A stretch of DNA of 64,000 bases, from the NCBI GenBank assembly GCA_002429385.1, contig DIZL01000074.1, forward strand, positions 43,054-107,053, read 5' to 3'. The position numbers were made by a program, and so were the translations under genes. How positions within the stretch are numbered: the first letter of the stretch is position 1; each line of letters begins with the position of its first letter. This document shows positions 35,572 to 44,626 of the stretch, in pieces. This stretch comes from Prolixibacteraceae bacterium UBA6029 (GTDB taxonomy: Bacteria; Bacteroidota; Bacteroidia; Bacteroidales; Prolixibacteraceae). Below the pieces are notes generated by a model, which was given only the letters and a program-made list of their open reading frames with translations, did not search any database and had not been told where the DNA came from.

Positions 35572-35579
35572 CAAAGTTA
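35572..35579 (-). promoter_or_regulatory. -7 box for ispG
   Basis: The minus strand reads TAACTTTG, 22 bp before the ispG ATG. Confidence 0.45.
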
Positions 35580-35705
35580 ATTTAAAGTTAATAAAAACGA
35601 AAGGCAAACGCACCATATTTACAGATGAAACGAAACTTGGAACTGATCAGGCTTTTCAGTATGATTTATCCTGAAAATATGAATGTGGTAATCAGTGGAA
35701 TTCTT

Positions 35706-35713
35706 TACTTTTG
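35706..35713 (+). promoter_or_regulatory. -7 box for gldA
   Basis: TACTTTTG fits TAnnTTTG, 21 bp before the ATG at 35735; it overlaps an in-frame TTG at 35711, ruling that codon out as the start. Confidence 0.5.
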
Positions 35714-35734
35714 TCAGGCAAAACTAAGATTAAA

Positions 35735-36649
35735 ATGACCATCAGAATAGCACAGGTAAGCAAGTATTATGGAAGCCAGAAGGCCCTCGACCGGGTTTCG
35801 TTTGAGATCGGGACTGGTGAATTAGTCGGGTTCCTCGGACCAAACGGTGCCGGAAAATCAACCCTGATGAAAATTATCACAGGTTTTCTTTCTTCCGACG
35901 GCGGAACGGTAACCATTAACGGCGAAACTGTAGAGACCCGCAATGTGGCTATCCGCTCCCAGATTGGATACTTACCTGAAAACAATCCCCTGTATACCGA
36001 TCTGTATGTCAGGGAATACCTGGAGATGGTGGCCGGGTTTTACAGGCTTCAGAACAAAAAGGAACAGGTCCTGAAGATGGTTGAACTCACCGGGCTGAAG
36101 GATGAGCAGCACAAAAAGATCGGGGCACTCTCGAAAGGTTACCGCCAGCGGGTTGGACTGGCTCAGGCTTTAATTCATGATCCTTCTGTCCTGATCCTGG
36201 ATGAGCCGACCACAGGACTCGATCCCAATCAGCTGGAAGAAATCAGGCAATTGATCCGCACCATTAGCCTGAACAAAACGGTAATGCTGTCGACCCATAT
36301 CATGCAGGAAGTGGAAGCCATATGCAACAGGGTAATCATTATACACAAAGGCATCCTGGTGGCCGATGGTTCAATTGATCAGCTTAAGTCGGATCAGTTT
36401 GTTCAGAAAAGAACAGTCCTGGTCGAGTTTGACAAAACCCCTGTTCTGGATGCCCTTGGTAAGATTTCAGGTTTGCTTAAAATCGAACAGATCAGTCCGA
36501 ATACCTTCAGAACCGAATCTGAGAACAACATCGATCTGAGGCCTGCCCTCTTTCGTTTTGCCGTTGCCAATCAGCTTGTCATTCTTACCATGAATGAACA
36601 TCAGCAAAGTCTGGAGAATGTGTTTCAGGATGTAACCAGAAATAATTAA
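35735..36649 (+). CDS. gldA: GldA-type ABC transporter ATP-binding protein
   Basis: A 304-residue ABC ATPase: Walker A GPNGAGKST (35-43), Q-loop region QIGYLPENNPLY, signature LSKGYRQRVGLAQAL, Walker B LILDEPTTGLDPNQ, and switch His in LSTHIMQEVEA. The C-terminal ~80 residues form a DUF4162-like tail. The pattern LSKGYRQRVGLAQALIHDP fits GldA, which pairs with the GldFG permease in gliding Bacteroidota; non-gliding species carry it too. The permease genes are not in this window. Confidence 0.85.
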   Translation: MTIRIAQVSKYYGSQKALDRVSFEIGTGELVGFLGPNGAGKSTLMKIITGFLSSDGGTVTINGETVETRNVAIRSQIGYLPENNPLYTDLYVREYLEMVAGFYRLQNKKEQVLKMVELTGLKDEQHKKIGALSKGYRQRVGLAQALIHDPSVLILDEPTTGLDPNQLEEIRQLIRTISLNKTVMLSTHIMQEVEAICNRVIIIHKGILVADGSIDQLKSDQFVQKRTVLVEFDKTPVLDALGKISGLLKIEQISPNTFRTESENNIDLRPALFRFAVANQLVILTMNEHQQSLENVFQDVTRNN

Positions 36650-36693
36650 GCACTTTTTTTAAATAAAGACTTTTTTGTCTTCGAAATAGTTAC

Positions 36694-36701
36694 TATCTTT
36701 G
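36694..36701 (+). promoter_or_regulatory. -7 box for metK
   Basis: TATCTTTG at the exact TAnnTTTG consensus, giving a transcript start near 36708 and a ~175-nt leader. A TTTG lies 16 bp upstream, shorter than optimal. Confidence 0.5.
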
Positions 36702-36707
36702 ACCCGT

Positions 36708-36757
36708 TATGTGGATAAATTTGTAATGATTGCAACCACGAAAAAAAATGCTAAAAC
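36708..36757 (+). promoter_or_regulatory. SAM-II-like riboswitch candidate in the metK leader
   Basis: Right after the predicted transcript start, GTGG (36711-36714) can pair with CCAC (36736-36739) to close a loop ending in ATTGCAA; an A-rich linker and TGCTAAAA (36749-36756) follow. This is the order of SAM-II aptamers: short P1 stem, loop ending in TTGCA, then a tail with GCTAAAA. A SAM-sensing element before S-adenosylmethionine synthetase makes sense, but the pseudoknot pairing is not perfect by eye, and the remaining leader (36758-36880) holds nothing else I recognise. Confidence 0.5.
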
Positions 36758-36880
36758 GAAATCTTTATTTCATCTTGCTTTTCAATCGTTTATTCCACAA
36801 CTTTTAATTTTATAACTTGCAGTGCCTGAATGTTTTCAGTACATTACTGATGAATATCCGGTACTTAAATTAACCAGATT

Positions 36881-38134
36881 ATGAGTTATTATTTCACCAG
36901 TGAATCAGTTTCAGAAGGCCATCCTGATAAGGTATCCGATCAAATTTCGGACGCTCTGCTTGATGAGTTTCTCGCCTTTGATGCCAACTCGAAGGTTGCC
37001 ATCGAAACTTTGGTTACCACCGGACAGGTTGTTCTTGCCGGAGAGGTAAAATCGAATACTTATGTTGACGTGCAGGAAACAGCGCGTCGGGTTATTAACC
37101 AGATTGGATACACCAAGGCTGAATATCGCTTCGACGGCGATTCGTGCGGTGTCTTCAGCGCCATTCATGAGCAAAGTCCTGACATCAACCGCGGTGTTGA
37201 AAAAGCCGACAAAATGGATCAGGGTGCAGGCGACCAGGGAATGATGTTTGGTTATGCCAACTCAGAAACCGACAATTACATGCCGCTTCCGCTCGATCTG
37301 TCGCACCGTATTTTACTCGAACTGGCTGTCATCCGCCGCGAACAGCAGGTGATGACTTATCTTCGTCCCGACTCAAAATCACAGGTGACTGTGGAGTACA
37401 ACGACGATCATTCGCCCAAACGGGTTCATACCATTGTAGTTTCAACACAACATGATGACTTTGACGACGACGAACCGATGCTTGCCAAAATCAAAAAAGA
37501 TGTGATTGAGATATTGATTCCCCGTGTCAAAGCACAATTACCTAAAAGACTTCAGGTTTTGTTTGCCGGTGATATCATTTATCATGTAAATCCAACCGGA
37601 AAGTTCGTAATCGGAGGACCTCACGGCGACACAGGGCTTACAGGCCGTAAAATCATTGTCGACACCTATGGTGGCCGTGGCGCTCATGGTGGCGGAGCCT
37701 TTTCAGGAAAAGATCCTTCAAAGGTTGACCGTTCAGCCGCTTACGCTGCCCGCCATATTGCCAAGAACATGGTTGCGGCAGGTGTTGCCAACGAGATGCT
37801 GGTTCAGTTATCCTATGCTATCGGAGTGGCCAAACCTGTTGGTATTTATGTTGAAACCAGGGGAACGGCTCTTGCAGGTTTTTCTGACTCCCAGATTTCA
37901 GATAAAATTCAGGAAATATTTGACCTGCGTCCTGCTGCGATTGAACAACGCCTGAAGCTGCGCAATCCAATCTACCGCGAAACAGCTGCTTACGGGCACA
38001 TGGGTCGTCAACCCAAAACAGTGACCAAAATATTCGAATCGCCTTACAACGGACGGATCGTATTGGACGTCGAACTGTTCACATGGGAAAAGCTGGACTA
38101 TGTGGATCAAATAAAACATGCTTTCGGCATTTAA
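36881..38134 (+). CDS. metK: S-adenosylmethionine synthetase
   Basis: A 417-residue enzyme making S-adenosylmethionine from methionine and ATP. It has FTSESVSEGHPDKVSDQISD (methionine/ATP site), GAGDQGMMFGYA, GGPHGDTGLTGRKIIVDTYGG and GGGAFSGKDPSKVDRSAAYAA, the two family signatures. Length is slightly above that of E. coli MetK, as usual in Bacteroidota. A SAM-II-like element precedes it and a strong terminator follows, so it is a single-gene unit. Confidence 0.97.
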   Translation: MSYYFTSESVSEGHPDKVSDQISDALLDEFLAFDANSKVAIETLVTTGQVVLAGEVKSNTYVDVQETARRVINQIGYTKAEYRFDGDSCGVFSAIHEQSPDINRGVEKADKMDQGAGDQGMMFGYANSETDNYMPLPLDLSHRILLELAVIRREQQVMTYLRPDSKSQVTVEYNDDHSPKRVHTIVVSTQHDDFDDDEPMLAKIKKDVIEILIPRVKAQLPKRLQVLFAGDIIYHVNPTGKFVIGGPHGDTGLTGRKIIVDTYGGRGAHGGGAFSGKDPSKVDRSAAYAARHIAKNMVAAGVANEMLVQLSYAIGVAKPVGIYVETRGTALAGFSDSQISDKIQEIFDLRPAAIEQRLKLRNPIYRETAAYGHMGRQPKTVTKIFESPYNGRIVLDVELFTWEKLDYVDQIKHAFGI

Positions 38135-38152
38135 TCTTAACTGCTGATATTG

Positions 38153-38187
38153 AAGTCCGGGACTGCACAGTCCCGGACTTTTTATTT
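38153..38187 (+). terminator. Rho-independent terminator of metK
   Basis: AAGTCCGGGACT pairs perfectly (12 bp) with AGTCCCGGACTT around GCAC, followed by TTTATTTT. Confidence 0.93.
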
Positions 38188-38210
38188 TATAGCACTGAAA
38201 AGAACTATTT

Positions 38211-38395
38211 CGAAAGGGTAACGAAGGGGTATTGCTCAAGGAACGCGCTTTGGTTTGTGTATGTTTTGAGTAAGGTTTGAGTAAGGTTTCTGTATGTTGA
38301 GATATAGAAACCTTATTTTATCTAAATAAAAACCATGCAAATTATAAAGGGCGTTAGGCAGGCGTTCCCAGGGAGAGGATTATGCGTTTAGGGAG
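38211..38395 (+). repeat. Dispersed ~185-bp intergenic repeat, copy B
   Basis: It matches copy A at 3429-3612 over its length, including TTTGGTTTGTGTATGTTTTG, tandem GAGTAAGGTTT units, ATATAGAAAC, ACCATGCAAATTATAAA and TTAGGCAGGC. In this copy the tandem unit is GAGTAAGGTTT-GAGTAAGGTTT, while copy A has GAGTAAGGTTTCT-GTAAGGTTTCT. Together with the metK terminator and a -7 box it accounts for the ~370-bp gap before the histidine kinase gene. Confidence 0.8.
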
Positions 38396-38470
38396 TATTG
38401 GATGAATCTGAAGGAGGAAGGATATAGAAAGCTATTCGAAAATAAAATGGCTGAACTTCATAAAATCGAT

Positions 38471-38478
38471 TAATTTTG
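38471..38478 (+). promoter_or_regulatory. -7 box for the histidine kinase operon
   Basis: TAATTTTG fits TAnnTTTG, 28 bp before the ATG at 38507. Confidence 0.45.
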
Positions 38479-38506
38479 TATCCATAAACATGATCAGGCT
38501 TTACCT

Positions 38507-39547
38507 ATGAAGACTTATTCAGCTAAACGTCTATCGTTATCCATTACAGGGGTACTCTTGATTTCCAATTTCGGATTCTTTCTGATTGAATCGAATAAGA
38601 ATTACGGACACTTTTTTTCAATCCTCTTCATTCTCATCTTCTGTATTGCCTCCTATTTCATGGTTCTTTTTATCCTGAACAGGTACATCAACGAAAAGAT
38701 CAAACCTATTTACAAGACAATAAGGGAGGTACCGGTCAGCGGGAAGAAAGACAAACTCTCTGAAATGATGAGTACGACCAACATTTCTGATGTTCAGAAA
38801 GAGGTGGAAGAATGGGCCAAAAATCAAACCCAGGAGATTGCCCGTCTAAAGGATCTGGAGCGTTACCGAAAGGAGTTTGTCGGCAATGTGTCGCATGAGC
38901 TTAAAACGCCGATCTTTAACATTCAGGGATATGTATTGACTTTGCTTGAAGGAGGGATCGACGATCCGAAGATCAATAAATTATACCTCCAGCGTACTGA
39001 AAAGAGTATCGACAGGATGATTTCCATAGTGGCCGACCTGGAATCAATCACTAAGCTTGAATCGGGTGAGCTGACCCTGAACTTTGTTGAATTCGATCTG
39101 GTCCGCTTAACCGAAGAAGTCTTTGAGCTGGCGCAGATGCTGGCCAGCGAACGCAATATCTCGCTGCAATTTGCAACAAAAACTGACAAGCCCATTCTGG
39201 TTCGCGCCGATAAAAAGCGGATCATGGAAGTGATGAACAACCTGGTGGGCAACGGCATCAAATACGGGAAGAAGAGGGGAAATGTGAAGGTTGGCTTTTA
39301 TGACCTGCACGAAACTATCCTGATCGAAGTGAGCGACAATGGAATCGGAATGGATAAAAACGATTTGCTCCGCATCTTTGAACGCTTCTACAGGGTCGAT
39401 AAGTCCCGTTCACGCGAACAGGGAGGCACCGGCCTGGGGTTGTCGATCGTGAAACACATCATCGAAGCACATGATCAGACCATCAATGTGAAAAGTGTGA
39501 TCGACAAGGGAACGACCTTTACATTTACCCTTGAAAAGGCAAAATAA
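38507..39547 (+). CDS. Membrane sensor histidine kinase (PhoR-like)
   Basis: A 346-residue kinase. Two membrane helices (about residues 10-27 and 37-58) are joined by a very short loop, so it senses within or near the membrane. The HisKA box NVSHELKTPIFNIQGY has phospho-acceptor His130; the ATPase domain has NNLVGNGIKYG (N box), VSDNGIGMD (G1), RIFERFYRVDKSRSREQGGTGLGLSIV (F/G2). It phosphorylates the response regulator encoded 117 bp downstream. The pair resembles PhoR-PhoB in the phosphate or general envelope-stress class; the signal is unknown. Confidence 0.93.
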   Translation: MKTYSAKRLSLSITGVLLISNFGFFLIESNKNYGHFFSILFILIFCIASYFMVLFILNRYINEKIKPIYKTIREVPVSGKKDKLSEMMSTTNISDVQKEVEEWAKNQTQEIARLKDLERYRKEFVGNVSHELKTPIFNIQGYVLTLLEGGIDDPKINKLYLQRTEKSIDRMISIVADLESITKLESGELTLNFVEFDLVRLTEEVFELAQMLASERNISLQFATKTDKPILVRADKKRIMEVMNNLVGNGIKYGKKRGNVKVGFYDLHETILIEVSDNGIGMDKNDLLRIFERFYRVDKSRSREQGGTGLGLSIVKHIIEAHDQTINVKSVIDKGTTFTFTLEKAK

Positions 39548-39664
39548 ATGATGCATACAAATAAGCAGAGGTAAACAGTAATAAAATCAAATGAAATTAC
39601 TAATTTTCAAGCGTTTTTTAAACAATCCTGAAAAGTAATAAATACTTTCAAATTCAAAACTATT

Positions 39665-40369
39665 ATGAGCGATAGTCAATCAAAAATCCTGCTTGTCGAT
39701 GACGAAGTTGATATCCTGGAGTTTATCAGCTATAATTTAGAAAAAGAAGGATATAAAGTATATACGGCCCAGAACGGTGCCGAGGCGATAAAGGTGGCCG
39801 AGAAAACCCTGCCTGACCTGATTATTCTGGACGTGATGATGCCCGAGATGGATGGGATAGCTGCCTGCGAGGAAATCAGAAGGATTCCGTCGTTACAGCA
39901 TACCATGATCGCCTTTCTGACCGCGAGGGGTGAAGATTATTCACAGATTGCAGGTTTTGAGGCGGGCGCCGATGATTACATCACCAAGCCAATCCGGCCA
40001 AAAGTACTCATCAGCAGGGTTAAAGCCTTACTGAAACGCACAACGGCAATCGGTCTTCTACCGGCAGCGGTAGTTGATACAGGGCATACGATCGTGATCG
40101 GGAATCTGGTGATCGACAAGGAACGTTACCTGATACTGAAAGATGGCGTCGAGATGGTCCTGCCCCGGAAAGAATTCGAATTGTTGTCACTATTGGTTTC
40201 AAAACCAGGGAAAGTATTTACCCGCGAAGAGATCTACTATTCGGTGTGGGGCGATAATGTAGTGGTTGGCGACCGTACCATCGATGTTCACATCCGTAAG
40301 TTGCGCGAGAAGATTGGCAACGAGCAGATCAAGACACTAAAGGGAATCGGTTATAAATTTGTAGATTAA
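39665..40369 (+). CDS. OmpR/PhoB-family response regulator
   Basis: A 234-residue regulator. The receiver domain has acidic pocket VDDE, phospho-acceptor Asp56 (IILDVMMPEMDG), Thr in FLTARGED and Lys in DDYITKPI. The C-terminal winged helix contains LPRKEFELLSLLVSKPGKVF and VGDRTIDVHIRKLREKIG, the PhoB-type recognition helix. It is the partner of the upstream kinase. Confidence 0.95.
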   Translation: MSDSQSKILLVDDEVDILEFISYNLEKEGYKVYTAQNGAEAIKVAEKTLPDLIILDVMMPEMDGIAACEEIRRIPSLQHTMIAFLTARGEDYSQIAGFEAGADDYITKPIRPKVLISRVKALLKRTTAIGLLPAAVVDTGHTIVIGNLVIDKERYLILKDGVEMVLPRKEFELLSLLVSKPGKVFTREEIYYSVWGDNVVVGDRTIDVHIRKLREKIGNEQIKTLKGIGYKFVD

Positions 40370-40428
40370 TTCAGAGAACGGATTAAAGTATAAAGCCTGT
40401 TCTCTTTTTCGACAGGCCATTTCCAGAT

Positions 40429-40470
40429 CAGGCAAATAATTCCTTAGGGGTTATTTGCCTGGTTTATTTT
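40429..40470 (+). terminator. Terminator after the response regulator
   Basis: CAGGCAAATAA pairs perfectly with TTATTTGCCTG (11 bp) around an 11-nt loop, followed by GTTTATTTTA. A second, weaker stem (GCCTGT/ACAGGC) lies just before it at about 40395-40416. Confidence 0.6.
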
Positions 40471-40573
40471 AGGATGGACAAACCGATAATCTATTTCCAC
40501 TTATTCAATTGATATTTTGCCTGAATATTAAGTTATTCGTTCAATTCAGAGGATAATAAAAGGCGGGGAAGCT

Positions 40574-40607
40574 TTTGGAATACGAATACCTTTTTTTTCT
40601 ATATTTG
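40574..40607 (+). promoter_or_regulatory. Promoter of ileS
   Basis: TTTG (40574-40577) and TATATTTG (40600-40607) are 22 bp apart, 36 bp before the ATG at 40644. The -7 box lies downstream of an in-frame upstream codon at 40575, which is therefore not the start. Confidence 0.6.
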
Positions 40608-40643
40608 TACCTTTTTAAAAATACAGGCTTAACAGACGTTTCG

Positions 40644-43600
40644 ATGAGCAATAAATTTCAGGTATACAAGCAATTAGACCTTGCCCAAATAAACAGGGAT
40701 GTATTGAAAAGATGGGAAGAGGACGATACTTTTCACAAAAGCATTTCAACAAGGGAAGGTCATCCGACTTTTGTATTTTACGAAGGACCACCATCGGCAA
40801 ACGGGATGCCCGGCATTCACCACGTTATGGCGCGTGCCATCAAGGATACCTTCTGCCGCTATAAAACTATGAAAGGCTTCCGTGTTCACCGCAAAGCAGG
40901 ATGGGACACCCATGGACTTCCCGTTGAACTGGCCGTTGAAAAAATGCTTGGGATTACCAAAGACGACATCGGTAAAACAATCAGTGTTGCCGAATACAAT
41001 GCAGTCTGTCGCACCGAGGTCTTGAAATATACCCGTGAATGGGAAGCATTGACCCGTCAGATGGGTTACTGGGTCAACATGGATGATCCTTATATCACCT
41101 ACGAAAGCCGCTACATGGAAACGGTTTGGTGGCTTCTGAAACAGCTCTATGAAAAGAACCTGCTCTATAAAGGTTATTCCATTCAGCCATTCTCACCGGC
41201 TGCGGGTACAGGGCTCAGTTCGCATGAACTCAATCAGCCCGGATGCTACCGCGATGTGAAAGATACAACGGCAGTTGCTCAGTTCAAGGTTATCCGCAAT
41301 GAAAAATCTGAATTCCTGTACAAGAATGTGGATACTGATTTGTACTTCCTGGCCTGGACGACCACTCCATGGACCCTGCCATCAAATACTGCCTTATGTG
41401 TAGGCCCGAAAATCACCTATGTGAAAGTACGTTCATTCAATCCATATACCGGCGAACCCGTCACACTAATCCTGGCAAAGAAATTGCTGGCTGCACATTT
41501 TGACCCGAAGAACGAAAGCCTGGCCCTGGAAGATTACAGTCTGGGCGATAAAAAGATACCATACCTTGTTTTGGCCGAATACGCAGGAACTGAGCTCGAA
41601 GGAGTAGATTACGAACAGCTGATCAACTGGGTAAAGCCAAAAGGAGATGCTTTCCGTGTGATTACAGGCGACTTTGTGACTACGGAAGATGGAACCGGGA
41701 TCGTACATATTGCGCCAACCTTTGGTGCCGATGACGACAGGGTGGCCAAGCAGAACGGTATCGCTCCATTGATCATCGATGATCTGGAAGGCAAACGTCA
41801 GCCTATGGTCGACCGCAACGGACGATTCTTCCTGGTTGAAAACATGGATCCTGCCTTTGTAGCTGAATATGTGAATCTGGAAACCTATCCTGAATTTGCT
41901 GGTCGCTTCGTGAAAAATGCTTACGACGAAACGCTTGCCGAGGACGATGCAACAGTCGATATCGACATCTGCGTAATGCTGAAAAGGGAGAACAAAGCCT
42001 TTAAAGTTGAAAAACACATTCACTCTTACCCGCATTGCTGGAGAACCGACAAGCCCATCCTGTATTATCCGCTCGATTCATGGTTCATCCGTACCACCGC
42101 GGTCAAGGACAAGATGATTGCCCTTAACAATACAATCAACTGGAAACCGCAGTCGACGGGAACAGGGCGATTCGGGAACTGGCTCGAAAACCTGGTGGAC
42201 TGGAACCTGAGCCGTTCACGTTTCTGGGGAACACCACTTCCGGTTTGGAGAACTGAAGACGGACTGGAAACCAAATGCATCGGTTCGACGGAAGAACTGA
42301 TGAATGAGATAGATCAGGCAGTTGCTGCCGGAATAATGGAAAAGAATATCTATCAGGGGTTTGAAGTGGGCAACAACTCGAAAGAGAACTACGAAAAGAT
42401 TGATCTTCACCGCCCGTTTGTTGATGACATCTTCCTCGTTTCTTCAACAGGTAAAAAGATGTTCCGGGAAACTGACCTGATTGACGTTTGGTTCGACGCA
42501 GGAGCAATGCCTTATGCCCAGATGCACTTTCCGTTTGAAGCCCCCTCTAACTCCCCCCAAGGGGGAGAACACGCTCCGAAGTATCAGACTGCAAGAATAT
42601 CTTCTTATCCTCTATTAAAGGAATTAGCTCAAAAGCAAAAGGATAATCAAACTGAGGCTGAGACATATCTCTGGAATAATCTGAGGGGTAAAAAGTTGAG
42701 TAATTTCAAATTTAGACGCCAGCACATTATCGATCAGTTTATTGCAGATTTCGTTTGTCTTGAAAAACAACTTATCATCGAAGTGGATGGTGGTTATCAT
42801 AGCCTTCCTGAGGTTCAGATCTCCGATACTCAAAGAACAGAAATTCTTATTAGTTTAGGATATAAAGTTATCCGGTTTACAAATGAGCAGGTTCTGAATG
42901 AAATTGATGTAGTTCTGGGTGAAATCCATCGCATACTGGACTCCCTTCCCCTTAGGGGAAGGGCCGGGGATGGGGCTAGTGGTATTCCTTTTCCTGCCGA
43001 TTTTATTGCTGAAGGAGTAGATCAGACCCGTGGTTGGTTCTTTACCCTGCACGCCATTGCAACCATGATCGACGAATCGGTCGCTTTTAAGAACATCATT
43101 TCAAACGGACTGGTGCTCGATAAAAACGGGAATAAGATGTCGAAACGCCTGGGCAATGCAGTGGATCCGTTTGCCGCCATCGATGAGAACGGCTCCGATC
43201 CCCTGCGCTGGTACATGCTTACAAACTCGCAACCCTGGGATAACCTTAAGTTTGATATGCTGGGTGTCGACGAAGTGAAACGCAAGTTCTTCGGAACATT
43301 ATACAATACTTACAACTTCTTCGCGATGTATGCCAACATTGACGGTTTTATGTATGCCGAAGATGAAATACCCGTAGCCGAACGACCTGAAATAGATCGC
43401 TGGATCATATCATTGCTGAATTCGCTGGTCAAAGAAGTGGGCGAAAGCTATGAGACCTATGAGCCAACGCGTGCCGGACGTGCCATCTCTGATTTTGTGT
43501 CCGAGAACCTGAGCAACTGGTTTGTTCGTCTCAGCCGTAAACGTTATTGGGGCGGATCGTACGATGCTGATAAGCTTTCGGCCTATCAGACGCTGTATAC

Positions 43601-44504
43601 CTGTCTGGTCACGATTGCAAAACTTGCAGCTCCTATTGCCCCGTTCTTTGCCGATTTGCTGTACACTGACCTGAATAAAATCACTGGAAAAGAAGCCGAC
43701 CAAAGTATTCACCTGGCCGATTTCCCGGTATGCAACGAGTCCCTCATCAACCGTGATCTGGAAGAGAAGATGGCCCTGGCTCAGAAAGCCTCCTCCATGA
43801 TCCTGGGACTTCGCCGGAAAGAAAAACTGAAAGTACGTCAGCCCCTGGCCAGGATTATGGTTCCTGTCCTGAATAAGGATTTTCGGCAACAGTTTGATTC
43901 GGTAAAAAACATCATACTTTCCGAAGTCAACGTGAAAGAGGTGGAATACCTGACTGATGCAGCAGGTATCATCAGCAAGAAAATAAAGGCAAACTTTAAA
44001 ACCCTGGGGCCGAAATATGGTAAACTGATGAAACAGATATCTGGAGAAATAGCAGGTTTCAGCCAGCAGGACATCAGCCGTCTGGAGAAAACAGGAAATT
44101 ACGAGCTGAACATCAACGGTGAATCGATCCTGTTGAGCCCTGAAGATGTTGAGATACAGACCGAAGATATTCCCGGATGGCTGGTGGCCAGTGAAGGAAA
44201 TCTGACTATCGCCCTCGACATCCATCTGACCGGGGATCTGAAACTGGAAGGGATTGCCCGTGAGTTTATTAACAAAATTCAGAACATCCGTAAGGAAAGT
44301 GATTTTGAAGTCACTGACCGTATAGTGCTGAGAATTCAGAAACATGACTTTTACAATGCAGCGGTCGAAAAATATAAAGACTATATCAGCAACCAAACAC
44401 TTGCTTCAGAATTAATTATGATGGATAAGGTAGAGGACGAGAACTCCTACCTGGCAGAGATTGATACTGATGTGACAGCACGGATTCAGGTGGTTCGCAA
44501 TTAG
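40644..44504 (+). CDS. ileS: Isoleucyl-tRNA synthetase with in-frame DUF559 insertion
   Basis: A 1286-residue class I synthetase charging tRNA-Ile. It has the HIGH region (PPSANGMPGIHHVMARAI), the editing domain (WTTTPWTLPSNTALCVGP, GTGIVHIAPTFGADD), catalytic NLSRSRFWGTPLPVW, the KMSKS loop (GNKMSKRLGNAVDPF) and an anticodon-binding region. Residues 633-780 are foreign: after AQMHFPFE the chain enters a DUF559 domain and resumes at IPFPADFIAEGVDQTRGWFF. Without the insert the protein would be ~1138 residues, normal for Bacteroidota. The frame is intact throughout, so a tolerated insertion is more likely than a dead gene, since no second ileS is visible here. Confidence 0.96.
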   Translation: MSNKFQVYKQLDLAQINRDVLKRWEEDDTFHKSISTREGHPTFVFYEGPPSANGMPGIHHVMARAIKDTFCRYKTMKGFRVHRKAGWDTHGLPVELAVEKMLGITKDDIGKTISVAEYNAVCRTEVLKYTREWEALTRQMGYWVNMDDPYITYESRYMETVWWLLKQLYEKNLLYKGYSIQPFSPAAGTGLSSHELNQPGCYRDVKDTTAVAQFKVIRNEKSEFLYKNVDTDLYFLAWTTTPWTLPSNTALCVGPKITYVKVRSFNPYTGEPVTLILAKKLLAAHFDPKNESLALEDYSLGDKKIPYLVLAEYAGTELEGVDYEQLINWVKPKGDAFRVITGDFVTTEDGTGIVHIAPTFGADDDRVAKQNGIAPLIIDDLEGKRQPMVDRNGRFFLVENMDPAFVAEYVNLETYPEFAGRFVKNAYDETLAEDDATVDIDICVMLKRENKAFKVEKHIHSYPHCWRTDKPILYYPLDSWFIRTTAVKDKMIALNNTINWKPQSTGTGRFGNWLENLVDWNLSRSRFWGTPLPVWRTEDGLETKCIGSTEELMNEIDQAVAAGIMEKNIYQGFEVGNNSKENYEKIDLHRPFVDDIFLVSSTGKKMFRETDLIDVWFDAGAMPYAQMHFPFEAPSNSPQGGEHAPKYQTARISSYPLLKELAQKQKDNQTEAETYLWNNLRGKKLSNFKFRRQHIIDQFIADFVCLEKQLIIEVDGGYHSLPEVQISDTQRTEILISLGYKVIRFTNEQVLNEIDVVLGEIHRILDSLPLRGRAGDGASGIPFPADFIAEGVDQTRGWFFTLHAIATMIDESVAFKNIISNGLVLDKNGNKMSKRLGNAVDPFAAIDENGSDPLRWYMLTNSQPWDNLKFDMLGVDEVKRKFFGTLYNTYNFFAMYANIDGFMYAEDEIPVAERPEIDRWIISLLNSLVKEVGESYETYEPTRAGRAISDFVSENLSNWFVRLSRKRYWGGSYDADKLSAYQTLYTCLVTIAKLAAPIAPFFADLLYTDLNKITGKEADQSIHLADFPVCNESLINRDLEEKMALAQKASSMILGLRRKEKLKVRQPLARIMVPVLNKDFRQQFDSVKNIILSEVNVKEVEYLTDAAGIISKKIKANFKTLGPKYGKLMKQISGEIAGFSQQDISRLEKTGNYELNINGESILLSPEDVEIQTEDIPGWLVASEGNLTIALDIHLTGDLKLEGIAREFINKIQNIRKESDFEVTDRIVLRIQKHDFYNAAVEKYKDYISNQTLASELIMMDKVEDENSYLAEIDTDVTARIQVVRN
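42540..42983 (+). mobile_element. DUF559 endonuclease-like module inserted in ileS
   Basis: This 444-bp, 148-codon insert encodes a PD-(D/E)xK-type DUF559 domain (EAETYLWNNLRGKKL, FKFRRQHIIDQFIADFVC, LIIEVDGGYHSLPE, LGYKVIRFTNEQVLNEI). Each end carries a GC-rich palindrome: CTCCCCC-CAA-GGGGGAG at 42551-42567 and a perfect 10-bp one (CCCTTCCCCT-T-AGGGGAAGGG) at 42943-42963. Both palindromes are translated. No intein splice motifs (N-terminal Cys/Ser block, C-terminal HN) are seen, so the domain should remain in the mature protein. Confidence 0.85.
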
Positions 44505-44626
44505 AACCCGATAAAGATATCTGAATGATTAAATGACTATATGATATCGAATTATTTTTATACTTTTAGCGTCCGATGAAAGCAAGTGTTGCTCGAATCA
44601 GGGGACGCAATTAAAGCTTTAATGTT

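Noticed and set aside
42540..42983. The ileS insert as an intein.
   Set aside because: There is no Cys/Ser-led splicing block at the left junction and no HN followed by a nucleophile at the right; the insert is a bare DUF559 domain between palindromes.
43410..44396. Long antisense open frame opposite the end of ileS.
   Set aside because: It lies fully inside ileS on the other strand, with a composition typical of shadow frames and no recognisable domain.
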